A stretch of 64,000 bases of DNA from Ariolimax columbianus (Eukaryota; Mollusca; Gastropoda; Stylommatophora; Arionidae). The notes under the pieces are model-generated. The model was not told the DNA's origin and did not search any database. It was given only the letters and a program-made list of their open reading frames with translations. The stretch spans positions 83,508,704 to 83,572,703 of the forward strand of contig JAVGWX010000002.1 of assembly GCA_036924085.1 (NCBI GenBank), in the 5' to 3' direction. Position 1 is the first letter of the stretch, and each line of letters starts with the position of its first letter. Positions 38,676-50,829 of this stretch are shown piece by piece. The position numbers were made by a program, and so were the translations under genes.

Positions 38676-39469
38676 CAGCAAAACGTTTCTTATAGTCAAC
38701 CCAGCCCTTACAGACTAGTCCAGGAAAACGACGTTGGAAACAACTGACACAGGTCCCCTTGGTCGAGTTGCGGGCGGAACCAGCACCTGGACATCTCCTG
38801 CCCTACGCAACATGGAAGACACTAAATACACTTCGAACTGGTGTATCACGATGCAAGAAAAACCTGAAAAGATGGGGAAATAGATGATGAAACAATCGAA
38901 TATGGAGTAACACAAGACCAGAGCCATCTGATGGTCTGACCAAACCTTCCGGAGACTTGTAGCATGGATGACCTGCTGAGTGTCAGTGATAGGGCAATCC
39001 ACGTGGCTGATTACATGAAGAATGAAGTGTGACGTAGTACCTAGGACACGGAGAGTAAGTAAGTAACTGTCATTAATCTCTTTTGAAGCATTGAGGAGCC
39101 AACTAACCAAGCTCTATTTAGTAACAAAGCCAACACCAGTTTCACGCAGGTCTGACTTAATGACCTTTCTAGAAAGAGGTATACCGTCTTCAATATCTCT
39201 AATTTGATCTTCTTCTGCCTAATGAGTCATCTCTTATCGCTGCTATACTAATGTTTTATTTAGTAATCATAGCTGTTCTTCTCTCAGGTCTGTTATATTC
39301 TGCACGCTCTGTGAGGATGTGAATTTGCGTGCAGCAAATATCAAGGTCACCCTTTTTGGGCGTTTCATCTTATACAAAGTGACTTGCGTGTCAATTTGTT
39401 TATAGTAAAGTTGAGTTGCGCACGTCATCCTCACTCTCTCGTACTCAGCTACCCTTACTCAGTGACAAT

Positions 39470-39590
39470 ACATGTCAAGACGACTGAGGGCAGAAGGGGG
39501 TGCAGATTTCCTTAGGGTTTTCTCTCAAAACCTTTCCAACGATAAATATCCCATAAAGCAGTGGGGGCAGACATGTAACCTTTAAAGTCA
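39470..39590 (+). repeat. SINE-like dispersed repeat D1, copy 4
   Basis: Reads gtcaagacgactgagg, then ccttagggttttctctcaaa, acctttccaacgataaatat and cccataaagcagtggggg. It is the closest match to the copy at 11340-11490, including the gacgactg word before the core. Confidence 0.65.
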
Positions 39591-40003
39591 TAAGGTTTTA
39601 TACATATAAATGTCAACATGTCTGACACCAATAGGAGACGGCAAGGGTATGTCAACCACAACAGCCAATTTGAGACTTAACATAGTCTCTTTATCTCTCT
39701 TTTGTGTTCTCTGTATCTGTTATTGGTTAACAATTTGTAACATTACTCATATGGGATGAATGCCCTTCTATTTACGAAAATTTTTTTAATTTCTTTTGGA
39801 CTTTCCCTGATATCTCCGAGTCGTTTCAATTTCCTCGCATAAGTCCATACACCCCCTTTTCTCTCGATATCTTACACTTTCGATCTAATTCATTCTTGAT
39901 CCGCTTATAATTAGCAATGTAATGTCCTGTTCTTCCATTAGTGCCTTTACTCCATTTTAGTTGCATTCCTGATACCCTTTCAAATGTATATCTAACGATA
40001 TGA

Positions 40004-40780
40004 TAATAATAATGTCTGCTTAGGCGTCTGAGGCCCGTTGCGTATTAGGCCACGTCTACTACCACCTGCTGCTGCGTGGTTCCAGGCCTATTCCAGAGTA
40101 GAGGTTGATATCTGCTGGAGCCATACCGTACGGGGACGGCCTCTTCTGCGCCTCCAGCCGGACGGGCAAGACACTTAGCGCTGAGGAACGACTTGTTTCT
40201 TGTGGGCTGGTGTTTCCTGGCCTAGCCATACATGACATGACCGAACAAAGAAATCGGCAAAGGGCAAGTGTTTCTGAAATTAAGAGAAGGCCTGCCTTAG
40301 CAGAGATCTCCACGTTGCAGATGTAGTCATGCTATCGGATGCCCAGGATGTGCCGTTCCAGTCATACAACGAACCTTCTGTTGGATTACCGGAGTTCCGC
40401 TTCTGTGCCCGCCACCCCGTCGATGTCATCTACAAAACGAAGGTCGGTAATCATTCGGTCCCCTATCTTGACAGTACCAATGTGATCTTCAAGTGCCTCG
40501 CCCATAATTCCCTCAAGAAATATGTTGAAAAGTGATGGGGAGAGTGTACAACGCTGTCTCATACCGACTGATGTCCGAAGCCAGTCCCTTCGCCTCCGAT
40601 TCACAACAACTGCGCTGGACGCCAAGTCAAAACAGGTGTCCAAGAACCTGTATAATATTTCAGTTGATTTTATACATGGTTATATATTTTATACAGTATA
40701 CATGGTTGCCCATTGCGATTTGTGCTATACCCTATCAAACGTTTTCTTGAAATCAACAAACACTAATAGATAAAAGGAGT
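40004..40780 (-). mobile_element. RTE-like LINE fragment, palm plus 3' end
   Basis: The minus strand from about 40640 reads TSVGMRQRCTLSPSLFNIFLE, ALEDHIGTVKIGDRMITD and LRFVDDIDGVAGTEAELR, with FVDD in place of FADD. Near 40130-40180 it reads GWRRRRGRPRTVWLQQI, a C-terminal GRPRxxW block, showing an internal deletion between palm and tail. The 3' end at about 40004-40060 ends in gcaacgggcctcagacgcct and ATT repeats. Related LINE parts are at 44820-46690. Confidence 0.8.
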
Positions 40781-41753
40781 TAGTTGTTAGTTATTCGTTC
40801 ATCGCACGCGAAGATGACAACAGTGACAGACAAATTTATTCAGATGTGACGGCATATGACTACAGTCCGATCTGAGCGTGACAAACTCTACCGCACGAAG
40901 AGCACACAATGAACGACGTTAGTAATTGGTCCGTATTAAAATATGTACTTGTGCAGCTCACTTTCTTGCGCAACAGTAATGGTTATCTGTTCAGTAATGC
41001 CAGCAACATCTGTGACGGCAGTGCGACATGCTAAGCGGTTCGGATTAAGCGTCTCCGAGGCAGCGACATCAATGGAAAAACTATTGAAAAGAACTTCTAT
41101 AGTGTACATATTATTAAATATATTCCATCTGTATGTATGCATCATTAATAATATAATTATTCATTTATACAGAGACTTGACCGACATTCCTTGAATAACT
41201 CATTATGTTCCAAAGTTAAAATCAGCAACTCATTCCGTTCTCAAAGTACATATGAACATCACATTTCAGATTCTATTTAAAAATGAACATCTCATATAGT
41301 TCTGTCCGCTTGTCTCAGTGCATATAGAAAATAGAAAATGTTCACCTGGACATAATCAAACACATTCCATATGCATTAACTAAAATATCACATCATCTGC
41401 ATATCTATATTTCAGTGTTTTTAATTTCGGTTTTTTTTTCTTGCACAATTAATTCATTTAGTTTATTAAACGCATTCAAATAATGAAGAAAAAAAAGCAA
41501 GTTACAATTGTCAACTAATTATACAAAATATTTTTAATTTCTCAATCAATAAATGTCATGTGTAGTTTATAGAATACAGTCGGAAAAGGTTGTTATTTTC
41601 TTTCTACTTTACGATTTTGTCTACTCAGTTTGTAAAGTGGGTGGTTTTGAGAAACAATTAATAGTTCCGAAATAGTCCCTTTGCTTTTGTTTTTAATTCC
41701 AACTGAATGATCATTAAATATGGCAATCACTAAATCTGTATGCCCATTTTCAG

Positions 41754-41846
41754 GAAAAGGAGGCTGCCTCATAGACAAAGCGCGGCGGAATTGGTGCCCA
41801 CATTGCAGACTCCAGAAATGTTTTGATGTAAACATGAACAGAAACG
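41754..41846 (+). CDS. Nuclear receptor DNA-binding domain exon, second zinc finger (NR2E-like)
   Basis: The 93-bp exon follows TTTTCAG and ends before GTGAGA at 41847. It encodes [20 protein letters not shown] and [11 protein letters not shown]. Its three cysteines plus the one at the end of the previous exon form the second zinc finger (C-x5-C-x9-C-x2-C), which provides dimer contacts and the DNA-binding-domain core helix ([10 protein letters not shown]). Both flanking introns are phase 1, so this exon could be skipped without a frame change. The next exon, which should encode the C-terminal extension and hinge (usually starting near VQxERGPR), was not found before the window end. Reading frame and spacing are intact, so the gene is probably functional. 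Confidence 0.92.
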
Positions 41847-43679
41847 GTGAGAACAACTATAAAGACACAACCACCGAATATATTATTATAAAATCTTGTA
41901 GCCAACGACAGTCGGTTGGACTATTGATAATTATAATGAAATATGTTACCTTGGCGTTCAGTGCAAATATAACTACCATTTTGACACAAATTAAACCACG
42001 CTATTATCCACAATACAATACTAATACTACTACTACTTCTACAAGTACTACAACTATTGCTACTACTACTACTATTACTATTGCTGCATCGAATTACTTC
42101 TACTGCTAAAATTAGTATGCATGTTACTAATAAAACTATGCCGGTCTATGTTAAATAATATTACTGAAGAAAAAAAATCGAAAGGAAACCGTATAGTCCT
42201 TTTAATTTATATGTAGTATTTTTGCCGTTCTCATAACCTGCAAATCACACTCTCCACTACCCTGCCTCTCCCCAAAACCCTACAAGAGTACAACATCTAA
42301 ATTACGTGTCAAAAGAGGCAATATTTTTTTCAAAATCATGTTTTACTCAAAAGGGTGTTTGTGGTGTGAATGAAGAAACTTTACAATTTAGCACTCTGAG
42401 GTGGCTTACTCAATGGCATTATCTATTCGTCCACAGATTTGGCATGTTAAAATTTCCCAATCGGCGCAGTGTAAAACTTGGTGCAATAATCGAGTTGGAG
42501 TATGCGAGAGACCGCCTGATTTGAAATGCGTAAAGCTGTAGTTCGCACATTAGAACACTTTGTGAGAGTCAAATTTGTTCTGAGCATTGCAGACTGTCTC
42601 CAATTCTAAAAGTAGTGAGCTCCCGATAATGTGAGAACTTTCACAGTCCGCGAGTTTCTTGAGTTAATTATTAAACTCAATTTTCGCTATTGTTTATTGC
42701 AATGACCACCCAGTTCTAGAAATTTGCGGAATTGTATATTGCTACCGAGAAAAAAAAATAATCATTGATAATAACTGTGCAACTGCAAAGTCATTATCTA
42801 CAATTATTATTTGTTGTAATACAATTTTTTTTAACGAATTCAGGACATAGTTCTAGTTTGCAATTTTATTATAAATTTTGTTCTTGCTCTTCCAAGATAT
42901 ATTTCATATCAAAATTGGTTGAATTACACATATGCTAACGCAATAGTTATGGACACTTAAATGAAGAAATGTTTGCCAACCGCTAGTTACAAGTAAAGTG
43001 TCCTTCCGGGTCGAGCTGCTGATATTATTCCCTACTGTATCATGTCTGTTTTTCTGTGATCTTTTGGTCTACAATTGCAGTGTTACAGATTGCTCTTGGA
43101 TAACGTGTTTTATGGGCGTTTTCCAATTCGTCTTTTGCTCGTCAAAGTCCTAAGATGTATTTTAATCGACATATTATAGAATAAAGTAGTACACAGAATA
43201 GACAAGAATGATTAAAAGTTAGTGAACAAGATAAAACGATACCGGAAAAATAAAACAGAAAGGCATAACCTTCATGGCCAACCTGTGACGCCTTGCTAGA
43301 GCAGACAGGGAGATTATTTAAAAATTCACAATTGGGAGGTACACGTTGCCTGGAGAGGGATTTACTCCTTCGGGTGCAAAACGGTATAAGACACACTGAT
43401 ATTGCAAAATGCCTTGAGAAAAGTCAGAAATGCGCCAGCCATCTCAATACACAACAATGACCTTTCAGGTTACATGACTGATAACGATGATGATGTAATA
43501 AATACCTGCATCCCGAATTGAGTATTTGCTAATCTTTTTTCTTTTTTTTCGAGGGAGGAGGGGGGGGGGGGCCTTGTTTGTTTGTGTTTACATTATTCTT
43601 GTCAGCAACAATCATATAATGTTAAAGTGTAGATATTGTTGTTCCATTTCGAGCTATTACTGGTCCAATGCATATCTCG
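41847..43679. other. Presumed next receptor intron, no genes seen
   Basis: Contains an ACT/ATT-type triplet-rich patch at 42015-42085 and a G-rich run at 43555-43572. No exon was recognised. Confidence 0.45.
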
Positions 43680-44405
43680 CAAGAATGAAACCAGGAATTG
43701 AGGTCAAGCGAGAAGCTTTCACCCATTATAAACAAAAGTCCAAAATGAGAGGACGCTTGCTGCCCTCAGGATGGGCCGAGGCATCAATCAACGAACCGCT
43801 AGACATTCCGCGAATGAGTACTGGTAGAAACTGTGTGAAGAAATTCAGCTAAATGTAGAGACGGGAAATATCCAGGGCATATATAGAAGCATAAAGATGG
43901 CACTGGGCCCTAATCGCAAGAGGTGCTTCCCCCCCCCCCCCTGAAATTTCTGACAGGTGCGAGAATCATTGAACGTGATCAGTAGATGGCCAGAGGGGTG
44001 GAGCACGACCTTGTGTATGCTATAGGTCCTGCCCATTATGGAGGAACTTGACAGACCACCTACTATGGATGAGCTTGATAAGGCTATCAACTACCTCTTA
44101 AATGGCAAAGCACCAGGGGGAGCTGGTATCCCACCCGAAACCATCAAATGCGGGAAATCAGCACTAGCTCAGCCGATGTTTGATCTTATATGCCTCTGCC
44201 GATAGGAAGGTGCAATCCCACAAGATATTCCTGACGCCATCATTGTGACTATTTACAAAAACAAAAGTGACCGCAGGGACTGCAATAATTATAGAGGGAT
44301 CTCGCTCCTGAGTGTTGTAGGCAAAGTTTACGCCCGCATGCTACTAAACAGGTTAGGGGACAGGGTGTACCCAGATTCCCAGTGTGGCTTTAGGCTAAGG
44401 TAGAT
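43680..44405 (+). mobile_element. RTE-like LINE fragment, linker to reverse transcriptase fingers
   Basis: The plus strand reads NVETGNIQGIYRSIKMALGP (about 43850-43910), then PPTMDELDKAINYLLNGKAP and IPPETIKCGKSALAQPMFDL (about 44058-44190), and, past one stop, EGAIPQDIPDAIIVTIYKNK, NNYRGISLLSVVGKVYARML and YPDSQCGFRLR ending at about 44403. It is cut exactly in the fingers, before the catalytic palm. One stop and a C homopolymer (43929-43940) break the frame. Confidence 0.83.
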
Positions 44406-44635
44406 CAACAACGGATATGATTTTCTCGCGTCGGGTAAATCAAAAATTCCCAATCATACCCCCCAATGTTTTCAACGTTCTGCTGAGGAAACTATGAGTA
44501 GGAGGATAATGAAAGTTTGCGAACTTGACGGTTGGTATGTGCTTTTTATATCAGAAGTGACGTCATCATGCGCATCGTACGTATGTTCCTTTGGTGCAGT
44601 TAGGTCCGGTTTTATTTCATTTAAACATGCCTCGT

Positions 44636-44662
44636 ATGTATATATATATATATATATACATC
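44636..44662. repeat. Short (TA)n microsatellite
   Basis: About 26 bp of TA dinucleotides. Confidence 0.85.
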
Positions 44663-44819
44663 AGGTAAGGTCAACCCGTAACAGGTGAGGTCGATTGGGG
44701 TACACATGAAGACACCCCCACAATTCCACTCTACCACTATCTGTCAAAAGCCGCTGACTTTGCTTCCTCTAGTTCGATCTCTTCGTCGTCCGTCATGTTG
44801 CACTTTTCCAAGCATGATC

Positions 44820-46690
44820 GTATTTGCAAGTCCATTTGTTCTCGATTATTGACCGTACCAAGTTTCCGTCTTTTGAACGTTGCAAAGAGCTCTTGAAAAG
44901 GCCTTATTTCTTTTGTAATTCTTTCTCATATTTCCTCATTTGTAACTCAGTGTGGCGTTTAGGAGTCATCGTAAACATCTCAATCTCCAAGGTATGTATG
45001 CTCTGCTGTAAGTCTGCTGTAATAGTCCACGTCTAACAAGCATGGGGGAATATTGACAGTATCAATGTACGCCTTAATCTGATCTTAGCTAACTGTTTAT
45101 CTTGCCAGATTTTGTTAAGCGCAGCTGTGCTGTTCTAGTCAATACCTCAAATATTGATTACTCATCACTGACAAATCGATCCCAGATATTTAAAACGGTC
45201 GATTACTTCAAGTTTCTGACCATTAACGTTTACCCCACTGTTGAAGCCATCGGCACTGTTTGTCATTAGTTTTGTATCCACATCGTTAATCTACATGCTA
45301 AAGTCAAAAGCTGTTTCATCGAGCTTTCTGACCCAAACCCCGAGTTTCTGCGTCCCATTCACAAGACACCTTGTCGTACAGATGTTCAAGGACACGAATA
45401 ATATTTATGTTTATTTTAAACCTCTTCATGGTTCCCCACAAAGCTGTATGTCATACCTTATCAAACGCTTTCTGGAAATCAACAAATACATGATACAATT
45501 TTGCTGTTCTAGATATTTCTCGTTTATCATCCTTACATTAACAAACTGTTCGGTAGTGCTTCTTCCTTTTTTGAGGCTGCCTGCTCTTCAGCAATGATGT
45601 TCTCCACTTCGGTTTTCATCTGTTGAGGATTATTCAAAGCATGACCTTGCTTTGGTTTCTGATGAGGCTTATTGTTCTGTAATTTTGGCACAGATTCCAA
45701 TTTTCAAACTTAGTATAACGGTATAACAATCGATTTTGTCCATTAGCCCGGCCAGTCTCCTGTCGCTCGTATGTTGTTGCAAATGTGCACCATGCCTTCC
45801 ACCACTACCTCCCCACCTGCTTAGAAGAGCTTTCTTTGTATATTGTAAAACCCGACAGTTTTCCTTCATCGCAATGTCTTTACCACTGCAGCTGCCGCCT
45901 CCTTTTCTATCAGTTGGTTATCCTCTGTCGTTGTTGATTTTGAAGGGATTGTTTTCTTAGACTCGTCACGTCTCTCATAGCTGCATAGTTCGGAACAGTC
46001 CATCGTGCCAATAAGTCATTGTCCTATAAGCTCGGAACAGTCCGTGGTGCCATTAAGTCAATGTGCTCTTTAAGACACTTGCCGTTTCTATCCTGGAGCA
46101 TGTAGTTCTAGCCTTGACTATGTGTCATCAGTTCTTTGACCAGCTCATTTCTGTGTAATCTCACTTCAAAGTGTGTACATTGCTCACATATCAACGCTCG
46201 TTCGCCTTTCTTATATTTTGGTGTATTGTTCTTTTAATTTGTTTATATATCTACCGATCTCTTCAAGTGAGTCTTGTTAGTTATTCAGTGACCTTCTTTT
46301 ATCACAAAGGCCTATAATGTCACCCATGTCTTCTTTTTTGTTTGGTGGCATCTCAGGATTTCTTTTGCTGTATCTATTAATGCTTAGTTATGATACTATA
46401 TTACTGTATCGGTATCAAGTCCCTCTCTGAGAGCCAAAAGTAGAGCAAAACTTTTTCATGCCCTTGATTGGAACATTTCAATGATTCTTGATTCTTTTAG
46501 TTTGTCCAGGTCAAGCTTTAGTTTAGTCACTCCTTTCTCTTAGTCATGTCATTAGTCACTCTCCTCAATTGTAGAAGCATAGTGATCGCTTTCTATATCC
46601 ACTCTTCGAAAAAATCTCATTTTGTCTGTGTCAATGCTTGATTTAAACATCCTCTCGACTAGTATATAATCAATTTAGCTGTGCATTTTA
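44820..46690 (-). mobile_element. RTE-like LINE, decayed
   Basis: The minus strand reads YILVERMFKSSIDTDKMRFF (about 46580-46670), an endonuclease C-terminal block followed by SDHYAS. Near 45420-45540 it reads KDDKREISRTAKLYHVFVDF and QKAFDKVWHTALWGTMKRF, the reverse transcriptase block A. Then come LMTNSADGFNSGVNVNGQKL and EVIDRFKYLGSI (about 45160-45270), the connection after the palm. The palm with FADD is deleted between about 45300 and 45400. The same family type as 40004-40780 is likely. Confidence 0.77.
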
Positions 46691-46799
46691 TTGTTTGGGC
46701 AATGCCATATTCAACGTGTAGACGGCTTGTTATAGCCGAACGTATCTGCCACCAAGAGCTTATGGTATCCTGCAAATTATATATATATGTCACAGATTT

Positions 46800-47690
46800 C
46801 CCTGTTAGGTGAAGGTGCGCATGTGGCTGAACAGGCCAATGCGAGCACGAAAACATCTGCTGCATAACGGGCACACGAGGTCAGTAGAAGGTGATGGTGT
46901 TCTCTCTGCTCGTGGTTTCCAGGTCTCGCGTCTGCTCTGGGTTTTTACAACACGGTAGTCCTCGCTGCTAGCAACATCTGCTTTTTCTGAGCTTCTCCAG
47001 TCAGATCTGTTTTCCGCAAGACATTCCCAGGTGGTGATATCTATCTGGCAAATTTTCAGTGAGTCTTTAAAACTGTCTTTAAAACGTTTATATCTGCGCC
47101 CTTTCTCGCGCCACCCCTTTCTCAATTCACCGTAGAGTAGCTTCTTCGAGAGCCGTTCATCTGACATACAGACGAGGTGTCCGGCCTATCCTAGTTGTGC
47201 TTTTTCTAGCAGTTCATGGATGCTGGGCAGTTCATGGATGCTCTGGAGAGAATGTTGATGTCAGTGACACGATCTTGCCATCGAATGTGGAACATTCGCC
47301 ACAGGCAACCTGTGTGCAAGTGGTTTAACCTTCCCACGCCATCGAGCGAATTCTACCAAAGGCTCTGCTTGCCACCTCATCATCGAGGCTGACAGATTTC
47401 TTCAGCGTGCTGCCCAGATACGTGAATTTATCTACGACATTCGTCTATCCGCTGACTGTAGTATTTGGTTTTGTGTACAGCATATCTGGGGCTGGCTGGT
47501 CCTCTGTTTTCTTGCCATTTTTGGTAAGACCAAAATTGTCGCATGTAGCAGAGAACCGGTCCATTTCCACTTGCATGTTTAGTTCTGAGTTGCTGTTCAG
47601 AGAGCAGTCGCCAGCAAACACAAGTTCTCTGATTATGTCGCCAGCGATTTTGGTTTTGGCCTTCATTCTTCTGCGATTGAGTAGCTTTCC
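46800..47690 (-). mobile_element. RTE-like LINE 3' half, decayed
   Basis: The minus strand reads LVFAGDCSLNSNSELNMQVEM (about 47580-47620), where the first catalytic Asp of FADD is Gly. The C-terminal frame at 46805-47167 reads RLSKKLLYGELRKGWREKGR, RYKRFKDSFKDSLKICQIDI and a terminal finger CPLCSRCFRARIGLFSHMRT, with one zinc ligand position altered. This is the clearest C-terminal finger of the RTE-like group in the window. The D2 repeat begins right beside its 5' boundary. Confidence 0.8.
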
Positions 47691-47715
47691 ACCCGTGCGG
47701 TACTTTATGGTTACG

Positions 47716-47862
47716 TATAAAAGATGGCGCCGTAACTGGGAGTCTACACTGCTCTGCTATTTGGGTTCATTTTGGACACAGCCAGACCACGGATTTGCCT
47801 AGAATTCATACTGTTCGACGACTTACACTTGTGTTCACGGTAACGTGTTGTTGTTTTTCAAA
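47716..47862 (+). repeat. Dispersed repeat D2, copy 2
   Basis: Shares its word order with 8020-8150: ggcgccgtaa, gtctacactgctctgc, ggatttgcctagaattcat, cgacgacttacacttgt, aacgtgttgttg. It starts immediately next to the RTE-like relic. Confidence 0.6.
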
Positions 47863-48459
47863 TGAACTAGTTAAATCGTTAGAATTCGTTGGAATTGACA
47901 TAGGCTATATAAATAGCACTACGCTTAAACCTGTGTTGTATTTCACGGTCTAGGTGAGGGTCAAGGTGACGCGGCCATGGCGGCAGTCGATTTAGTTATC
48001 GAAGTAAGGTTGTTTTGTTTATTTTTTCTTTCACAACTCTCAGATTAATAACGGAATTCCTTTATATAAATGTACCGACATGTGAATTAAGCATACCAAT
48101 GTGAACAAAGGGATGCAACGAAACATATAACAGTGTATTTATATCGCGACTCAGAAAGCGTAACATGAACAATGAAACGGAGGTCGTCCTGATCTGGCTA
48201 TCTCGACAGTACTGTAGAGCAGAGCTCATCACGCTTCGATCAGCATAATACATCCCACACTACATTCAACACCACATCCCATACTACATCTCTTCAAACT
48301 CAGATCTACATCGGTTGGGGAAACTGATAATATATTTATCTAAGGCGACATTGGAATTCACAAATGAACAGTCAATAAACAGACCAGGGGAAAGAGAGGT
48401 GGAAAAAGGAAACAGAACCCAATACACACGGAAACAATTTACGACATCACGCTACAGAT

Positions 48460-49350
48460 CACACATTGACCAGCAAATCGCAGTTGGCAGGGATGCAAAA
48501 CTACAACGGCGGAACGGGTAGAAAACGATCACGAAAACTATCTATAAGGTTTGCAACATGGAATTTCCGCACGTATGACGTACGAAGAGTCAAAACGGCT
48601 TATCAAAGCCAGATACATGACCAAATGGGAAACCGAACATACTGGTTACACCAAAAACGATGCCTATTACCAGTTGAACCGAAGAGAGCAGGTCGTTGTC
48701 TTCAGACTTCGCACTGGCCACAATAGACTGAGGTACCACCTATTCAACAAATTGAAGATAGAGTGTACCGACGAATGCCCGTGCGGTACTGGTAAAACGG
48801 CCGCTGAACATCTGCTGCAGAACTGCCCGACATACGAGGATCAGAGAGAGCAGATGTGGCCATCACCAGTGGAACTGCAAGACAAGCTCTATGGCAGTGG
48901 CGACAGCCTCAGGATGACCGCCGCTTTTTTCGAAAAAATAATGGTTACTGTCTGACTGCGTACGAAGAAGAAGAAGAAGAAGAAGAAGAAGAAGAAGAAG
49001 AAGAAGAAGAATGTCCGCACGCTACTGGACAACGTCAAACCCAACAGACCTAAATGACGAACAGGAAACTGGCTAGATACAACATCTGCATTGCCACCCT
49101 GAGCCAGGACTGGCAGAAGAAGGGCAGATCACACAAGGCGCTGGGTACACTTTCTTCTGGAGCGGCCGAAGCTATAGGAATTGCCCCAGGAGCTGATGCA
49201 ACACCAGCAGAGGTATACAAGACAGCTGACCTCACTAGAACGATAACTGAACGTTTCTGCAACATATCTGCTGAAGGAATAATTCCACAGGATCTGAAGG
49301 ACGTCTCAGTAGTTCACATATGCAAGATAAAAGGTAACCGGAAGGAATGC
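48460..49350 (+). mobile_element. RTE-like LINE 5' part, split by an I1 insertion
   Basis: The plus strand upstream of 48573 ends with SIRFATWNFRT, the start of an RTE-type endonuclease. The same protein resumes at 49012 with VRTLLDNVKPNRPKRRTGKL, ARYNICIATLS and a shortened continuation, then AIGIAPGADATPAEVYKTAD and IIPQDLKDVSVVHICKIKGN (about 49170-49340), the reverse transcriptase N-terminal region. Most of the endonuclease between these parts is deleted. The break at 48574-49008 is filled by I1 sequence flanked by a 13-bp duplication, so the RTE-like copy is the older host. Confidence 0.85.
48574..49008 (+). mobile_element. I1 LINE, 5'-truncated copy D (435 bp)
   Basis: Corresponds to about 23560-23971 of copy A. 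It starts just before TYEESKRLIKARYMTKWETE of the polyprotein and ends with a long (GAA)n tail of about 45 bp (48964-49008). The C-terminal reading frame, including the CPCGTG...EHLLQNC knuckle, is open to its stop near 48955, and the A-run that is shifted in copy A has five A here. Flanks are GAATTTCCGCACG (48561-48573) and GAATGTCCGCACG (49009-49021), a 13-bp target-site duplication with one mismatch. Confidence 0.93.
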
Positions 49351-49355
49351 GTCAA

Positions 49356-50580
49356 TCATACATACATACATACACACACACACGCACGTACGAGCGCGCA
49401 TATACCCACACACACACACGTGTCTGTCTTTAAATCTGGTTTTTGGCCTCTTTGTGAGCGTTTACCCTTCTGCATCTCGCCACAGAAGATTATTTTTGGC
49501 AACCTATAGTCTGGCATGCGAACCACATGACCAGCCCAGCAAATCTGTGATTGCATCATGATGGTATCAATGCTAGGGATACCAACTCTCTCAAGAACCG
49601 AAGTGTCCGGGATCCTGTCTTGCCATTTGACATTCATCACCCCCCCTGAGGCAAAGTGTGTGAAAATGATTCAGCTTCTTTGCGTGACGCCTGTATACTG
49701 TCCATGTTTCATTTGCTTATACCAACATAGAGACTACAACTGCTCTGTTACACCTTTAACTTCGTCTGGAGGCTGATGCCATTTGGACGCCAGACGTTTG
49801 AGTGTAGTCTACCAAATGTGGCTCTGGCTTTGGCGATTCGGACGTTCATCTCATCATCCATGACTACATTCTGAGACAGTGTACTACCGAATTATGTGAA
49901 ATTATTTACAACTTTCAGTTTTTCGCCATTGATCTTGATGATTGGCTTAGTTTACGTTTTGCTAGAAGCTGGTTGGTACATTATTTCAGTTTTCTCTGTG
50001 TTGATGGTAAGTTCAAAGTTGAAACACGCTAAGGAAAAATTATCCACGCTTTTCTGAAAATCAGCCTTCAGTGCACAATCGTCAGAAAGAAGATCTCTGA
50101 TGGTGTGTGTCTTGACCTTAGTTTTGACTGAAAGCCGCCTTAACAGCTGACCATCTATACGATATCTAATGATGTGCCCGTCTCAGAGAACAGCATGATG
50201 AACAAGGTTGGTGCAAGCACAGACCCCTGTTTAACGCCGTTTGTTACTGGAAATGAATTCAATATAACACCATTTTTCTTAACTCTAGCCTGCATTCCAT
50301 CATGCAGTTGCCTTACTACGTTGACAAATTTCATTGGGCAGCTGTACTTTGTCATCATTTTCCAAAGGCTTTCTATTTTCATCTTATCAAATGCTTTTGT
50401 CAGATCGATGAAAAATACCTACAAGTTGCAGTGCTGTTTCTGGCATTTCGCTTGTAGCTGCCTGGCAGTAAGCACTATATCCGTGGTCCCACGCTCTTTC
50501 CGGAATCCACACTGACCTTCCGGTAAAAGACCTACATCAAGAAGAGCTGTGAGGCGATTGAGAAGGATTCTGGCACTACA
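49356..50580 (-). mobile_element. RTE-like LINE, reverse transcriptase and C-terminus, decayed
   Basis: The minus strand reads QCGFRKERGTT (about 50500), KMMTKYSCPMKFVNVVRQLH, FPVTNGVKQGSVLAPTLFIM (about 50215-50345), and, at 49500-49640, VKWQDRIPDTSVLERVGIPS followed by QICWAGHVVRMPDYRLPK. The palm catalytic block is weak. A (CA)n microsatellite region (about 49365-49425) marks the 3' end, where it meets the plus-strand RTE-like relic tail to tail. Confidence 0.8.
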
Positions 50581-50829
50581 TTAGAACAGTACTACAATTA
50601 GCATATGTGAAATATGATCTAGTTGTAGTCGAATATTTTGCCAATCGTCCCCTATTCCCGACAACGCGTGAGCGCGTTAGCTATCATTCAAAATCGCTGG
50701 ACCGTGCAGCGACAATGCACACGTACGGAATATTCTATGCATGGTTTGCACAGTATGTCTTCTGCTACCAATGAGAATGGTTTCGCCGCTATTTACTTAT
50801 AGACTAGGCGTTGGGTTTCCGCTGTTTGC

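Larger units (their letters stand above)
38531..40003. other. Mostly unassigned; D1 repeat and 24-bp array
   Basis: Holds the array at 38576-38675 and a D1 copy at 39470-39590. The rest (38700-39400) has moderately long antisense open frames without family resemblance. Confidence 0.45.
26528..41753 (+). other. Nuclear receptor intron (15.2 kb), filled with transposons
   Basis: Bounded by GTGAGT at 26528 and TTTTCAG ending at 41753. The codon split across it (G | GA) restores Gly and joins the two fingers in frame as [19 protein letters not shown], giving C-x5-C-x9-C spacing exactly as in nuclear receptors. The intron holds mariner, RTE, I-like LINE, minisatellite and SINE-like sequences on both strands. 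Confidence 0.88.

Noticed and set aside
48856..49053. Poly-Glu ORF
   Set aside because: It is the (GAA)n tail of an I1 insertion read in the Glu frame.
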